Below, in pieces: positions 1-10,779 of a stretch of DNA of 64,000 bases. The stretch is taken from NCBI RefSeq assembly GCF_964340395.1, contig NC_135566.1:12468001-12532000 (forward strand), read 5' to 3'. The notes beneath the pieces are model-generated. The model did no database searches. It was not told the origin of the DNA and saw nothing but the letters and a program-made list of their open reading frames with translations. This stretch comes from Glandiceps talaboti. Lineage: Eukaryota > Hemichordata > Enteropneusta > Spengelidae. Numbering within the stretch: the first letter of the stretch is position 1; each line of letters begins with the position of its first letter. The position numbers and the translations under genes were made by a program.

Positions 1-1454
1 AGAAATATTAGACAACACCTCCTGAAATGCTAAAATAAGTTTGCAATCCACAGTGTGGACATTTGTAGAAACCATGAGGGACATTACACTGAAAATAAAT
101 CGCTGTTTGTTGTAAATCTGATGTAAGTTAAAGGGCGCATCACATGTATGGCCTGGCGGATTGATATGACTTCACTTCTGCACGTTCATATCGAGCTTTT
201 GCAGTCACGCATACGCATCATTCAAGACGTCGCTTGAAACACACAAATAGAGCTAGCACTGCACAGAACGAAGATTTAAAAAACATGCAACATAAAATTA
301 TTGTTAACAAGGTTTGCCATTTAATAACATGGATGATAATTTGACTATGATATTTCGGGAAAAATACGCTGTACCGTGTACGGTTGAGTACCTGCCATCA
401 TGAATAGCATGCATTACACCATGGTCGATGAAACAACAAAATTATGTAATCAAAAAACATCAACATCGTGAATTCGGGCGTAAAACAGGTCTTTGTAACA
501 TTAAAGTTGTAAAAAATCACAAATTATTTCAGTCGCTTACTATCGTCCGATTCTATTTACTAACAGACGCTTCCTCCTCTTGTTTTAGGCGTTCGGAGAT
601 CTTTGAAATTATATACAGCAAGCGTACAGTTGTTCACATTCGTACGATCTAGCGGGCCTGGGTACGAATAACCCAAGTCGGAGTACTCCACACATGCACT
701 CACGAGTCATGGGGTACTGTCATACTACACCCTCCCCCCCCCCCCCCACACACACACCTCCTTTTTATTACATTATGATAAAACTAGAGAGAGGAAAATG
801 CATTACCAATACTCTCTCAGACTCACGGATTCGTCTTTGCCATATCCCATAAGTTAATTCTAATCGCTCAACTCTCTATAGTTTAACTAATGAAATGACT
901 TTTCAATATACAAATAAAAGAACACACCGTTCTTTTACTATTTTTACAACATTAATGAATTACTTGCCAAAATGAAAAAAGAATTAACATAACTAAAACA
1001 GATAATTTCGTCGGTGTAATTTGAATGTCAGAATGACATCTATTTTGTGTTTGGTATATTCTTGGAAATGCCCACCATAATCCTCGCTACCTACAATGCC
1101 ATGTTACCATATCCTAGGCGATAAAGAGGGAACACTGACAGCATAAAGGTATAATAATTTATGTATAGTGTGTGGAAAGGATTCCTTAGCGTCGACCAAG
1201 AATCGAATGAACAGTATTTGTCGTCTGTGGCGAGGTGGTAAAATTCTTTTTCAGGACCTTAGAATCAACGACCTTGGTCTGCTACTTAAAAAATTATTGT
1301 GCGGTACATTTAAATAGTTCTAGCATACTCTGCAGGGTTTCATATTTTGAGCTCAAATGCACCGCTAACTTCGTGTTTGGCAGTCACAATTTGTGATAGA
1401 AACTTGAGTTATATCTTACGTACATGTGAGGTATTTGGTCGTCAATTTCATAGT
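1..1454. other. Duplicated intergenic spacer (type P, copy 1)
   Basis: No credible gene. This stretch matches 5219-6676 almost along its full length, and its second half matches 8630-9270 more weakly. It lies 3' of receptor A, as the matching stretches lie 3' of receptors C and D. It contains a poly-C/CA tract near 734-757. The window opens inside the spacer, so the array probably continues to the left. Confidence 0.8.
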
Positions 1455-2420
1455 TCACTTTCTTGTCAATAACTTTATGAAAGACTCTCGAAATTCGCGG
1501 TTTCTCCATGCATAGATAGCTGGATTTACTGCAGAGTTGCTAACTGCTAGGGAGAACACAATATAAAACAGCCAAGGTGTTCCACATTCTGCTGAAAATT
1601 TTGGAACAAAAGAAACCATAGTAGCTAATGGTATCCAACAGATGGCAAATGCACCAATCACTATAGCAAGGGTCTTTGTTGCTTTTAAGGCTTTCTTAAA
1701 TGTCGCTGTTTCGAAGGTATGTTGTTGTACTGCAATTTGCCTTGAATGTTTTTTTGCGATCCAGAAGATATGTAAGTATAGGATAAACATAATGATGAAT
1801 GGCGATATGAAAAATGACACAGCCCAGAACATTGTAAATTCAGGAGGTATTATCCCCCGCATGTCACAATGAATGTTTTGACCAATGTCATTGGTAGCTT
1901 GAATACATGGATACAGAACTGTTAGATATATAACAGGTATTATCCAAATTACAAAGATGGTCCATTTTGCTCTTCTTAGTGTCATCTTTACTGGATATGT
2001 AAGTGGTGATGTAATAGCAAGGTGTCTATCTATTGCGATGACAAGCAGGTGAATAATTGATATTTGGCAACCCTCTTGGAAAGCGATAGCTTGCAGCATG
2101 CAGTAGTAAATGTTGCCGTGATATGGAATCCTTCCAAGAGCCATACCTGCATTATTAACTGCAGTGAGAATCGCAACCAAATCAGCACAAGCCAAGCTGC
2201 ATATAAAGTAATTGTTGATGGTTTTCAGAGCTTGAAAGCGATAAATAGATAAAATCACCAAGGCGTTGCCAAAAATGATAGTTGATATAATGGCAGTTGT
2301 TGTAATTGTAACTATAATGTATGCCAGTGTCCTATTAGGATCATACATAACATCAGTTCCATTACCACTTCCATTTACTCCAATCAGAGATTCAGAGGTG
2401 TTCATTATCAGTTTCATCAT
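1455..2420 (-). CDS. Class A (rhodopsin-family) GPCR, array copy A
   Basis: Intronless seven-transmembrane receptor of 321 residues. Seen: N-glycosylation sequons in the N-terminus (NTS, NGS, NGT, NRT); GN at residues 51-52 in TM1; LACAD at 76-80 in TM2; TM3 Cys107 with ECL2 Cys185 for the usual disulfide; DRH at 131-133 in place of DRY; Trp158 in TM4; Pro207 in TM5; CWIP at 261-264 in TM6; NPAIY at 299-303; and helix 8 RNREFRESF. The protein ends just after helix 8. The TM6 entry KATKTLAIVIGAFAICW and the NPxIY-A-RNREFR segment resemble adenosine receptors and relatives, but no ligand can be assigned. Start: an ATG-ATG pair opens the frame, and MNTSES a few codons later is shared by all copies, so either is possible. 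Nearest relatives are C at the N-terminus, and E and D elsewhere. Confidence 0.93.
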   Translation of the reverse strand: MMKLIMNTSESLIGVNGSGNGTDVMYDPNRTLAYIIVTITTTAIISTIIFGNALVILSIYRFQALKTINNYFICSLACADLVAILTAVNNAGMALGRIPYHGNIYYCMLQAIAFQEGCQISIIHLLVIAIDRHLAITSPLTYPVKMTLRRAKWTIFVIWIIPVIYLTVLYPCIQATNDIGQNIHCDMRGIIPPEFTMFWAVSFFISPFIIMFILYLHIFWIAKKHSRQIAVQQHTFETATFKKALKATKTLAIVIGAFAICWIPLATMVSFVPKFSAECGTPWLFYIVFSLAVSNSAVNPAIYAWRNREFRESFIKLLTRK

Positions 2421-2501
2421 CAGACTTTAGTGACTTAGGTTTTCATCATCAGCATGATCATCGGATATAAGATTTATTCTTCGGCAAGGTGGAGCCAAAT
2501 T

Positions 2502-2775
2502 CTACAGAGTTACTGACAGGCGGCGATTGCAGCGCTTGACCAATCAGTAGTTGGGGAAGCCGGATATAACAGTTTATATACCCTAGTAACTGTAACTGTG
2601 ATATCTGAATGATTGGAAAATAGTGGCAGGGTTTCCTGTCCCTTACGAATGATTTGCATAAGTGTCAGATTAGTTCTTCCAATAAAATTGATGAGATAGG
2701 CAAATACATTGAAACACTTTCTAAAACGAAAGTGTAATGCATTGTAATGACGTACCCTGGACACAAACATGACGT
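2502..2775 (-). promoter_or_regulatory. Conserved 5' flank of receptor A, with candidate 5'-UTR intron
   Basis: This block recurs upstream of every array member. On the transcript strand it carries GTAAG at 2646 (a splice-donor match) and CTGTAG before 2501 (an acceptor match), which would bound a 145-bp intron. Copy D gives the same length. The splice is inferred; only the motifs and their conservation are seen. Confidence 0.4.
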
Positions 2776-2937
2776 ATACATCAAGACTGTTGGAAATTGA
2801 CATTTATGTCATTAATTTCCTCATTCGTTTTTGTGTTGGAGACAATGGCGTTCTTTTATCGTCCGGTGTATGTATTTAAATATATGCGATAGATAATTGA
2901 GTTAAATCGTACGTACATGTGAGATATTGGTCGTACT

Positions 2938-3894
2938 TCACTTTCTTTTCAATAACTTTATGAAAGACTCTCGAAAGTCACGGTTTCTCCATGCATAGAT
3001 AACTGGATTTACTGCAGAGTTGCTAACTGCTATTGAGAACACGATATAAAACAGCCAAGGTGTTTCACATTCTGCTGTAGGAATTGAAACGATGGAAACC
3101 ATAGTAGCGAATGGTATCCAACAGATGGCAAATGCACCAATCACTATAGCAAGGGTCTTTGTTGCTTTTAAGGCTTTCTTAAATGACACTGTTTCGAAGG
3201 CATGTTGTTGTACTGCAATTTGCCTTGAATGCTTTTTTGCGATCCAGAAGATATGTAAGTATAGGATAAACATAATGATGAACGGCGCTATGAAAAATGA
3301 CACAGCCCAGAACATTGTAAATTCGGGAGGTAATATCCCTTGCATGTCGCAATAAATGTCTTGAAAATCAATGTCCTTGGTAGCTTGAATACATGGATAG
3401 AGAACTGTTAGATATAGAACGGGTATTATCCAAATTACAAAGATGGTCCATTTTGCTCTTCTTGGTGTCATCTTTACTGGATATGTAAGTGGTGATGTAA
3501 TAGCAAGGTGTCTATCTATTGCGATGACAAGCAGGTGAATAATTGATACTTGGCAACCCTCTAGAAAAGAAGCTGCTTGTAATATGCAGTAGTAAATGTT
3601 GCCATAATTTGGAATCGTTCCAAGAGCCATACCTGCATTACTAACTGCACTGAGAGTCGCAAGCAAATCAGCACAAGCCAAGCTACATATAAAATGATTG
3701 TTGGTGGTTTTCAGAGCTTGGAAGCGATGAACTGATAAAATCACCAAGGCGTTGCCAAAAATGATAGCCCCTATAATGAAAGATGTGGTAATTGTAACCA
3801 TAATGTACGCCACTGTCCCATTGGCATCACAGATAACATCAGTTGCATTGTCAGTTCCATTTGGTCCATTCGAGGATTCAGAGGTGTTCATCAT
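2938..3894 (-). CDS. Class A GPCR, array copy B
   Basis: Intronless receptor of 318 residues. It keeps the full set of class A landmarks: N-terminal sequons (NTS, NGT, NAT, NGT), GNALVI in TM1, LACAD in TM2, the TM3 Cys in IYYC, IDRH at the end of TM3, the ECL2 Cys in IYCDMQG, CWIP in TM6, NPVIY in TM7 and RNRDFRESF in helix 8. It ends KLLKRK. The N-terminus (SSNGPNGTDNAT) and TM1-TM2 (IIGAIIFGN, SVHRFQALKTTNNHF) differ from A, C, D and E and lean toward copy F. The TM2-TM3 loop and the TM6-to-C-terminal part are nearly the same as in C. Only about 520 bp separate its stop from the A start, so A and B are the closest neighbours in the array. The ligand is unknown; adenosine-receptor-like motifs sit in TM6 and helix 8. 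Confidence 0.93.
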   Translation of the reverse strand: MMNTSESSNGPNGTDNATDVICDANGTVAYIMVTITTSFIIGAIIFGNALVILSVHRFQALKTTNNHFICSLACADLLATLSAVSNAGMALGTIPNYGNIYYCILQAASFLEGCQVSIIHLLVIAIDRHLAITSPLTYPVKMTPRRAKWTIFVIWIIPVLYLTVLYPCIQATKDIDFQDIYCDMQGILPPEFTMFWAVSFFIAPFIIMFILYLHIFWIAKKHSRQIAVQQHAFETVSFKKALKATKTLAIVIGAFAICWIPFATMVSIVSIPTAECETPWLFYIVFSIAVSNSAVNPVIYAWRNRDFRESFIKLLKRK

Positions 3895-3934
3895 CAGATC
3901 ACCGGATATAAGATTATTATATATGTCCCATTAG

Positions 3935-4160
3935 TTGCAAGTGTGATATCTGAATGATTGAAAAATGGTGGTAGGGTTTCCTTTCACTTACGAGTGATTT
4001 CCATAAGTGTCAAATTAGTTCATCCAATGAAATTGATGAGATATACAAACACATTAAAACACTATTTCTTGAATGAACGTGTGCGACTAAATGTAATGAT
4101 ATACCTTCGAGACAAACATATCTCATATTTCAAGACAGCTGCTAATTGATTTCGCTGTCA
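3935..4160 (-). promoter_or_regulatory. Conserved 5' flank of receptor B
   Basis: Copy of the array-wide upstream block. It keeps the GTAAGT donor match at 3991 on the transcript strand. It lacks the downstream CTGTAG acceptor match found in A, D and E, because the stretch between block and start codon is deleted here. Confidence 0.4.
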
Positions 4161-4258
4161 CCAACTTCCTCATTCGTATGTGTGTAGGAGACACTGACGT
4201 TTCATATCATCGATAAAAGGTCATTTCTCCAGTAATATATTTTGAAACGAACAAAAAA

Positions 4259-4335
4259 AATATACATACATACATACATACATACATACATACATACATA
4301 CATACGTACGTACGTACGTACGTACGTACGTACAT

Positions 4336-4380
<45 letters not shown>
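4259..4380. repeat. Compound tetranucleotide microsatellite (CATA / CGTA / CAGA)
   Basis: Three tetranucleotide tracts run into one another: (CATA)n, then (CGTA)n, then (CAGA)n. It lies about 0.4 kb upstream of receptor B, the same relative place as the tracts upstream of C and F. Confidence 0.97.
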
Positions 4381-4381
<1 letters not shown>

Positions 4382-4589
4382 CTTATAAACATCACAAGTT
4401 ACCCTGATGTACGTGTATGTTTCTAACAACCTTTGTGTTAGGAAAGGACTCACAGATTAGAAAAATTGTTTTGACAGACGGATGAGAAGATTCAGTCAGC
4501 GAGAAATGATTTCATATGTATGTTGATAATTACCTGCGCCCATTCATAACTTCTACCATAGGAGAGGTGTATTTCTCGTATCAATAAAG

Positions 4590-5180
4590 TGCACTGTAAA
4601 GTTTCAATAAATAAATAAATATAAATAATAAAGGAATACGTTTGCATTATGTGACCTTTAGTCTTCCTTTCTTAATTCTATCAAACTGTATCAAATATAT
4701 ATATCTATTGATCCTAACAGACAAAAGGACTGGTAACACAAACAACTTTGCAAATATAATACCAATCACTGTCAAAACATGCCTAACTCTGAAACACCCT
4801 TGGGTTGTTTCACATTTTATACTTATCTATACAATACAGCGTAAAAGTCCTAGGGTCATGGTAAAATTGATTCCATCATAACTGTCATGTGCAATAATTA
4901 AAATGTCATAAGTTATTGATATTAAGAGAAGGGTTGTCTAAACTATACGTCTATATCAAACCCGATACGTTATTAGCTTATAAAGTGTACCATATACTCA
5001 CACAATAACCTGAATAAAACGATTTGCCAGAGGATTAGTTTCTTGATTTACATAGAAGCCTCCAGCTAAAATATCAAACTTTATAAAGTGAAAGAGAAAA
5101 TGACTAAATATACATACAGAGTTTCGCTAAAGAGTAGAAACTTCCACTGAAGTATCGGCCAGGCCAGTCAAAGTTCGGGA
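4590..5180. other. Duplicated intergenic spacer (type S, copy 1)
   Basis: Non-coding. Related stretches occur at about 11360-11990, 13690-14330 and 17220-18150. Shared marks include the segment reading TGATCCTAACAGACAAA and, further on, CCTAGGGTCATGGTAAAAT. Confidence 0.75.
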
Positions 5181-5218
5181 GAAAATGACAAGGAATGTTT
5201 CGAGGATCACTAGCAGTT

Positions 5219-6676
5219 TTAATTTGTTCCACCCAAAGAAATATTTGACAACACCTCCTGAAATGCTAAAATAAGTTTGCAATCCACAGTGTGGGCATTT
5301 TTGGAGACAGTGATGGCCATTACACTGAAAATAAACAGCTGTTTGTTGTAAATCTGATGTAAATTAAAGGGCGCATCACATGTATACGTGTATACGTATG
5401 GCCTGGCGGATTGATATAACTTCATTTCTGCACGTTCATATCTCGAGCTTTTGCACTCACGTATACGCATCATTCAAGTCGCAGGCAACACACAAATAGA
5501 GCTAGCACTGCACAGAACGAAGATTTATTAAAACGTGCAACACAAAATTATTGTTAACAAGGTTTGCCATTTAATAACATGGATGATAATTTCACTGTGC
5601 AACAGATATTTCGGGAAACACGTTGTACTGTATACGGTTGAGTACCTGCCATCATGAATAGCATGTATTACACCATGATCGATTCAACAAGAGAAATATG
5701 TAATCAAAAGATATCTCGACATCGTGAATTTGGGCGTGAAACAGGTCTTTGTAACATTAAAGTTGTAAAAAATCACAAATTCTAAACTCATTATTTCAGT
5801 CGCTTACTATTATCCGATTCTATTCATTAATAGACCCTTCATCTTCTTGTTTTAGGTGTTTGAAGATCTTCGAAATTATATACAGCAAGCCCACAGTTGT
5901 TCACATTTGTACGATCTAGCTGGCCTGGGTACGAATAACCCAAATCGGAGTACTCCACACATGCACTCACGAGTCATGTTACCGCTTTTCATTTTTATTA
6001 CATATCTTTTTCAGTACATATATTGTATGATAAAACTAGAGATAAGAAAATGAAAAGGCATTACCAATACTCTCAGACTCACCGATTCGTCTTTTCCATA
6101 TCCCATAATTTAATTCTAATCAGTCAACTCTCTATAGTTTAACTAATGAAATGATTTTTCAATATACAAATAAAAGAACACACCGTTCTTTTACTATTTT
6201 TACAACATTAATGAATTACTTAATTTCGTCGGTCTAATTTGAATGACGTCTATTTTGTGTTTGGTGTATTCTTAGAAATGCCCACCATAATCCTCGCTAC
6301 CTACAATGCCATGTTACCATATCCTAGGCGATAAAGAGGGAACACTGACAGCATAAAGATATAATGATTCATGTATAGTGCGTGGAAGGGTTGCCTTAGC
6401 GTCGACCAAGAATCGAATGAACAGTATTTGTTGTCTGTGGCTATGTGGTAAAAATCTTTTTCAGGAGCTTAGAATCAACGACCTTGGTCTGCTGCTTAAT
6501 AGATTATTGTGAGGTACATGTAAACAGATGTAGCATACTCTTGAGGGTTTCATATTTTGAGCTTAAAGTCATTCTCAAATGTCTCGCTAACTTCGTGTTT
6601 GGCAGTCACAATTTTTGATAGAAACTTGAGTTATATCTTACGTACATGTGAGGTATTTGGTCGTCAACTTCATAGT
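5219..6676. other. Duplicated intergenic spacer (type P, copy 2)
   Basis: Non-coding copy of 1-1454, differing by small substitutions and indels. The match continues past the 3' end of receptor C, whose downstream flank is A-like although the end of its coding region is B-like. Confidence 0.8.
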
Positions 6677-7693
6677 TCACTTTCTTGTCAATAACTTTAT
6701 GAAAGACTCTCGAAAGTCACGGTTTCTCCATGCATAGATAACTGGATTTACTGCAGAGTTGCTAACTGCTATTGAGAACACGATATAAAACAGCCAAGGT
6801 GTGCCACATTCTGCTGTAGGAATTGAAACGATGGAAACCATAGTAGCGAATGGTATCCAACATATGGCAAATGCACCAATCACTATAGCAAGGGTCTTTG
6901 TTGCTTTTAAGGCTTTCTTAAATGTCGCTGTTTCGAAGGTATGTTGTTGTACTGCAATTTGCCTTGAATGTTTTTTTGCGATGCAGAAGATATGTAAATA
7001 TATAATAAACATAATGATGAAGGGTGCTACGAAAAACATCACCGCCCAGACAGTTATAAATTCGGGAGGTATTATCCCTCGCATGTCACACTGAACGTCT
7101 TCAAAATCAATGTCATTGATAGCTTGAATACAAGGAAACACAACTGTTAGATACAGAACGGGTATTATCCAAATTAAAAAGATGGTCCATTTTGCTCTTC
7201 TTGGTGTCATCTTTACTAGATATGTAAGTGGTGATGTAATAGCTAGGTGTCTATCTATTGCGATGACAAGCAGGTGAATAATTGATATTTGGCAACCCTG
7301 TTGGAAAACGGTAGCGAGCAACATGCAGTAGTAAATGCTTCCGTAATTTGGAATCGTTCCAAGAGCCATGCCTGCATTACTAACTGCACTGAGAGTCGCG
7401 AACAAATCAGCACAAGCCAAGCTGCATATAAAGTAATTGTTGATGGTTTTCAGAGCTTGAAAGCGATAAATAGATAAAATCACCAATGCGTTGCCAAAAA
7501 TGATAGTTGATATAATGGCAGTTGTTGTAATTGTAACTATAATGTATGCCAGTGTCCTATTGGGATCACACATAACATCAGTTCCATTACCACTTCCATT
7601 TATTCCAATCAGTGATTCAGAGGTGTTCATCGTCAGTTTCATCATCAGACTGAAGTGACTGAGGTGTTCATCGTCAGCATGATCACCGGACAT
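6677..7693 (-). CDS. Class A GPCR, array copy C (mosaic of A-like and B-like sequence)
   Basis: Intronless receptor of 338 residues from the first ATG. Copies A, B and D start at the equivalent of residue 17, 18 or 22, so a 322-residue protein from 7645 is the likelier form. Landmarks present: sequons, GNALVI, LACAD, TM3 Cys, IDRH, ECL2 Cys in VQCDMRG, Pro in TM5 (VAPF), CWIP, NPVIY and helix 8 RNRDFRESF. From the N-terminus to TM2 it reads like A (SLIGINGSGNGTDVMCDPNR). The TM2-TM3 stretch (ATLSAVSNAGMALGTIPNYG) and TM6 to the C-terminus read like B. TM5 is its own variant (FITVWAVMFFVAPF). In ICL2 it has LTYLVKM where the others have LTYPVKM. Ligand unknown. Confidence 0.93.
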   Translation of the reverse strand: MSGDHADDEHLSHFSLMMKLTMNTSESLIGINGSGNGTDVMCDPNRTLAYIIVTITTTAIISTIIFGNALVILSIYRFQALKTINNYFICSLACADLFATLSAVSNAGMALGTIPNYGSIYYCMLLATVFQQGCQISIIHLLVIAIDRHLAITSPLTYLVKMTPRRAKWTIFLIWIIPVLYLTVVFPCIQAINDIDFEDVQCDMRGIIPPEFITVWAVMFFVAPFIIMFIIYLHIFCIAKKHSRQIAVQQHTFETATFKKALKATKTLAIVIGAFAICWIPFATMVSIVSIPTAECGTPWLFYIVFSIAVSNSAVNPVIYAWRNRDFRESFIKLLTRK

Positions 7694-7784
7694 AAGATTG
7701 TATCCTTCGGCAAGGTCGAGCCAAAGTGTACTAGGCGGCGATTACGGTGCTTAACCAATCAGCGGTTGGGGAATCAAGATCATA

Positions 7785-8000
7785 TATCCTAGTAATTGTA
7801 CATTTGATATCTGAGTGATTGAAAAATAGTGGGAGGGTTTCCTTTCATTTTCGAATGATTTCCATAAATACCATATAAGTTCATCCAGTGAAATTGATGA
7901 GATGTGCAAATATATTAAAAGGCTCTCTGGAACAATGTGTAAGACTAAATGTAATGATATACCCTCGAGACAAACATATCTCATATTTCAAGACAGTTGT
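7785..8000 (-). promoter_or_regulatory. Conserved 5' flank of receptor C (donor motif lost)
   Basis: Same upstream block as in the other copies. The GTAAGT match is replaced by GAAAAT near 7848-7853, and the acceptor-like CTGTAG is also missing. C is the only member without a donor match. Confidence 0.4.
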
Positions 8001-8110
8001 TAATTGATTTTGCTGTCACTAACTTCACCATTCGTCTGTGTGTAGGAGACATTGACATTATTTTATCATCTCAAAAGTCATTTTTCCACCACTCTATTTT
8101 GACATGAAAT

Positions 8111-8367
<257 letters not shown>

Positions 8368-8499
8368 TCTCATAAACATCAGAACAAGTGATCAGATTGA
8401 GTAATGGCAATAAATCTGATGTCGTTCTACATCCTCTAAAATTTACTGTTAACATTATATATCTATATATATTATGTACCAGTGATTACTTGAACCGGT

Positions 8500-9276
8500 T
8501 CGCGCTCATACTAATCCTAAGGCCCGGATATTGGTCTGGTGGAGCGAGGCTGTAAGGCAAAATAGACAGACTTTTAAGACTGTAATTTCACTCGATATGC
8601 TCGTGATGGTACCACAGAGAACACCACAGGCATTCCTGCAAATACTCCGAGTACGCCACGCTTGCACTCAAGAGTCATGGGGTACTGTCATAATACCCCG
8701 TCCTCATTTTTATTACATATCTTTTTCAGTACATATATTTCATGATAAAACTAGAGATAAGAAAATGAAAAGGCAGTGCCAATACTTTCTCAGAGTCACC
8801 GATTCGTCTCTGCCATATCCCATAATTCGAATCGCTTAACTCACTTTCTATCTGAGTTTGGAAATGCCCACCATAATCCTCCTTACACGCAATACCAGTT
8901 ACGCATATCCTAGACGATAAAGAGGGAACACTGACAGCATAAATGTATAATAATCCATGTCTAGTGCGTGGAAGGTATGTCTTAGCTCCGACCAAGAATC
9001 GAATGAACAGTATGTTCATCATGTGGTTGATAAGTGGTAAATTTCTTTTCCAGGAGCTTACAATCAACGACCTTGGTCTGCCGATTACTAAATTTTATTG
9101 CGAGGTACATTGTACGTAAACACTTATAGGTGGCACTTTAGCATATTCTTTGGTGGTTCATATTTTGAGTGTAAAGTCATTCTGAAATGAGTTTTGCAGT
9201 CTAAATATACCATAGATACGTGAATTAAATCTTACGTACATGTGAGATATTGGTTGTCAGTTTCCAATTTCGTACT
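8500..9276. other. Duplicated intergenic spacer (type P, partial copy 3)
   Basis: Non-coding. It matches the second part of 1-1454, from the segment ending GAGTCATGGGGTACTGTCAT onward, but is more diverged and shortened. It lies between receptors C and D. Confidence 0.7.
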
Positions 9277-10233
9277 TCACTTTCTTGTCAATAACTTTAT
9301 GAAAGACTCTCGAAATTCCCGGTTTCTCCATGCATAGATAACTGGATTTACTGCAGAGTTGCTAACGGCTAGTGAGGACAAAATATAAAACAGCCAAGCT
9401 GTTCCACATTCAGCCGAATGATTTGTAACAATAAAAACCACAGCAGCGAATGGTATCCAACAGATGGCAAATGCACCAATCACTATAGCAAGGGTCTTTG
9501 TTGCTTTTAAGGCTTTCTTAAATGTCGCTGTTTCGAAGGCATGTTGTTGTACTGCAATTTGCCTTGAATGCTTTTTTGCGATCCAGAAGATATGTAAGTA
9601 TAGGATAAACATAATGATGAACGGCGCTATGAACAATAACACCACCCACAACATTGAAACTTCGGGAGGTATTATCCCTTGCATGTCGCACTGAATGTTT
9701 TGAAAATCAATGTCACTGGTAGCTTGAATACATGTATACAGAGCTGTTACATATATAACAGGTATTATCCAAATTAAAAAGATGATCCATTTTGCTCTTC
9801 TTGGTGTCATCTTTACTGGATATGTAAGTGGTGATGTAATAGCAAGGTGTCTATCTATAGCGATGACAAGCAGGTGAATAATTGATACTTGACAACCTTC
9901 GTAGAAAGCGATAGCTTGCACCATGCAGTAGTAAATGTTGCCGTAATTTGGAATCGTTCCAAGAGTCATACCTGCATTATTAACTGCACTGAGAATCGCA
10001 ACCAAATCAGCACAAGCCAAGCTGCATATAAAGTAATTGTTGATCGTTTTCAGAGCTTGGAAGCGATAAATAGATAAAATCACCAAGGCGTTGCCAAAAA
10101 TGATAGTCGATATAATGGCAGTTGTGGTAATTGTAACTATAATGTATGCCAGTGTCCCATTGGGATCACAGATAACATCAGTTCCATTACCACTTCCATT
10201 TACTCCAATCAGATATTCAGAGGTGTTCATCAT
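9277..10233 (-). CDS. Class A GPCR, array copy D
   Basis: Intronless receptor of 318 residues starting MMNTSEYL. It has the N-terminal sequons, GNALVI (TM1), LACAD (TM2), TM3 Cys (IYYC), IDRH, ECL2 Cys (IQCDMQG), Pro in TM5 (IAPF), CWIP (TM6), NPVIY (TM7) and a short end after RNREFRESF. ICL3 through TM6 is almost unchanged relative to A-C. Differences cluster on the outer half: YTCIQATSDIDFQ in ECL2, EVSMLWVVLL entering TM5, and AAVVFIVTNHSAECGTAW around ECL3. TM3 has FYEGC where the others have FQEGC or FLEGC. This pattern suggests a changed ligand pocket with an unchanged G-protein face. Ligand unknown. Confidence 0.93.
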   Translation of the reverse strand: MMNTSEYLIGVNGSGNGTDVICDPNGTLAYIIVTITTTAIISTIIFGNALVILSIYRFQALKTINNYFICSLACADLVAILSAVNNAGMTLGTIPNYGNIYYCMVQAIAFYEGCQVSIIHLLVIAIDRHLAITSPLTYPVKMTPRRAKWIIFLIWIIPVIYVTALYTCIQATSDIDFQNIQCDMQGIIPPEVSMLWVVLLFIAPFIIMFILYLHIFWIAKKHSRQIAVQQHAFETATFKKALKATKTLAIVIGAFAICWIPFAAVVFIVTNHSAECGTAWLFYILSSLAVSNSAVNPVIYAWRNREFRESFIKLLTRK

Positions 10234-10355
10234 CAGACTGATGTGACTGAGGTGTTCATCATGATTTTCATCATCAGAGTGAAGTGACTGAAGTGTTTAT
10301 CATCAGCATGATCACCAGATATAAGATTTATACTTTGGCAAGGAGGAGCCAAAAT

Positions 10356-10680
10356 CTACAGAATTATTGACAGACGGCGATTGCGACACTTGACGAATCA
10401 GGAGTTGGAGAAACCGGATATACGATTTTATATATCCTAGTAGTTGCAAGTGTGATATCTGAATGATTGAAAAATAGTGGTAAGGTTTCCTTTCACTTAC
10501 GAATGATTTGCATAAGTGTCAGATTAGTTCATCCAGTGAAATTGATGAGATGTGCTAATACATTAAAAGACTTGCTGGATTAAAGAATGAGACTAAATGT
10601 AATGATATACCCTCGAGACAAACATGACTCATATTTCAAGACAGTTCGAAATTCACCGCGCTGTCCTCATTCGCCTTTGT
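10356..10680 (-). promoter_or_regulatory. Conserved 5' flank of receptor D, with candidate 5'-UTR intron
   Basis: Copy of the array-wide block. A donor match (GTAAGT) begins at 10500 and an acceptor match (CTGTAG) ends at 10356 on the transcript strand, giving a 145-bp interval equal to that of copy A. Confidence 0.42.
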
Positions 10681-10779
10681 TTTGGAGATAAAGACGTTCT
10701 TTTATCGTCAGGTGTATGTATTGAAAAGGTGTTTTGACGTTTGACGTTTCGGACATTCAGTCTGACTAAGAATGTCTGC

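Noticed and set aside
1642-1872. Plus-strand frames inside the receptor genes (same pattern at 3092, 6801, 9464, 12273, 15301)
   Set aside because: They recur at the same place in every copy because they are antisense shadows of the conserved ICL3-TM6 region.
4202-4453. Open frames of VCLS, YVCM or YVRT repeats over the tetranucleotide tract
   Set aside because: They are translations of microsatellite DNA, open in several frames at once, with no other coding sign.
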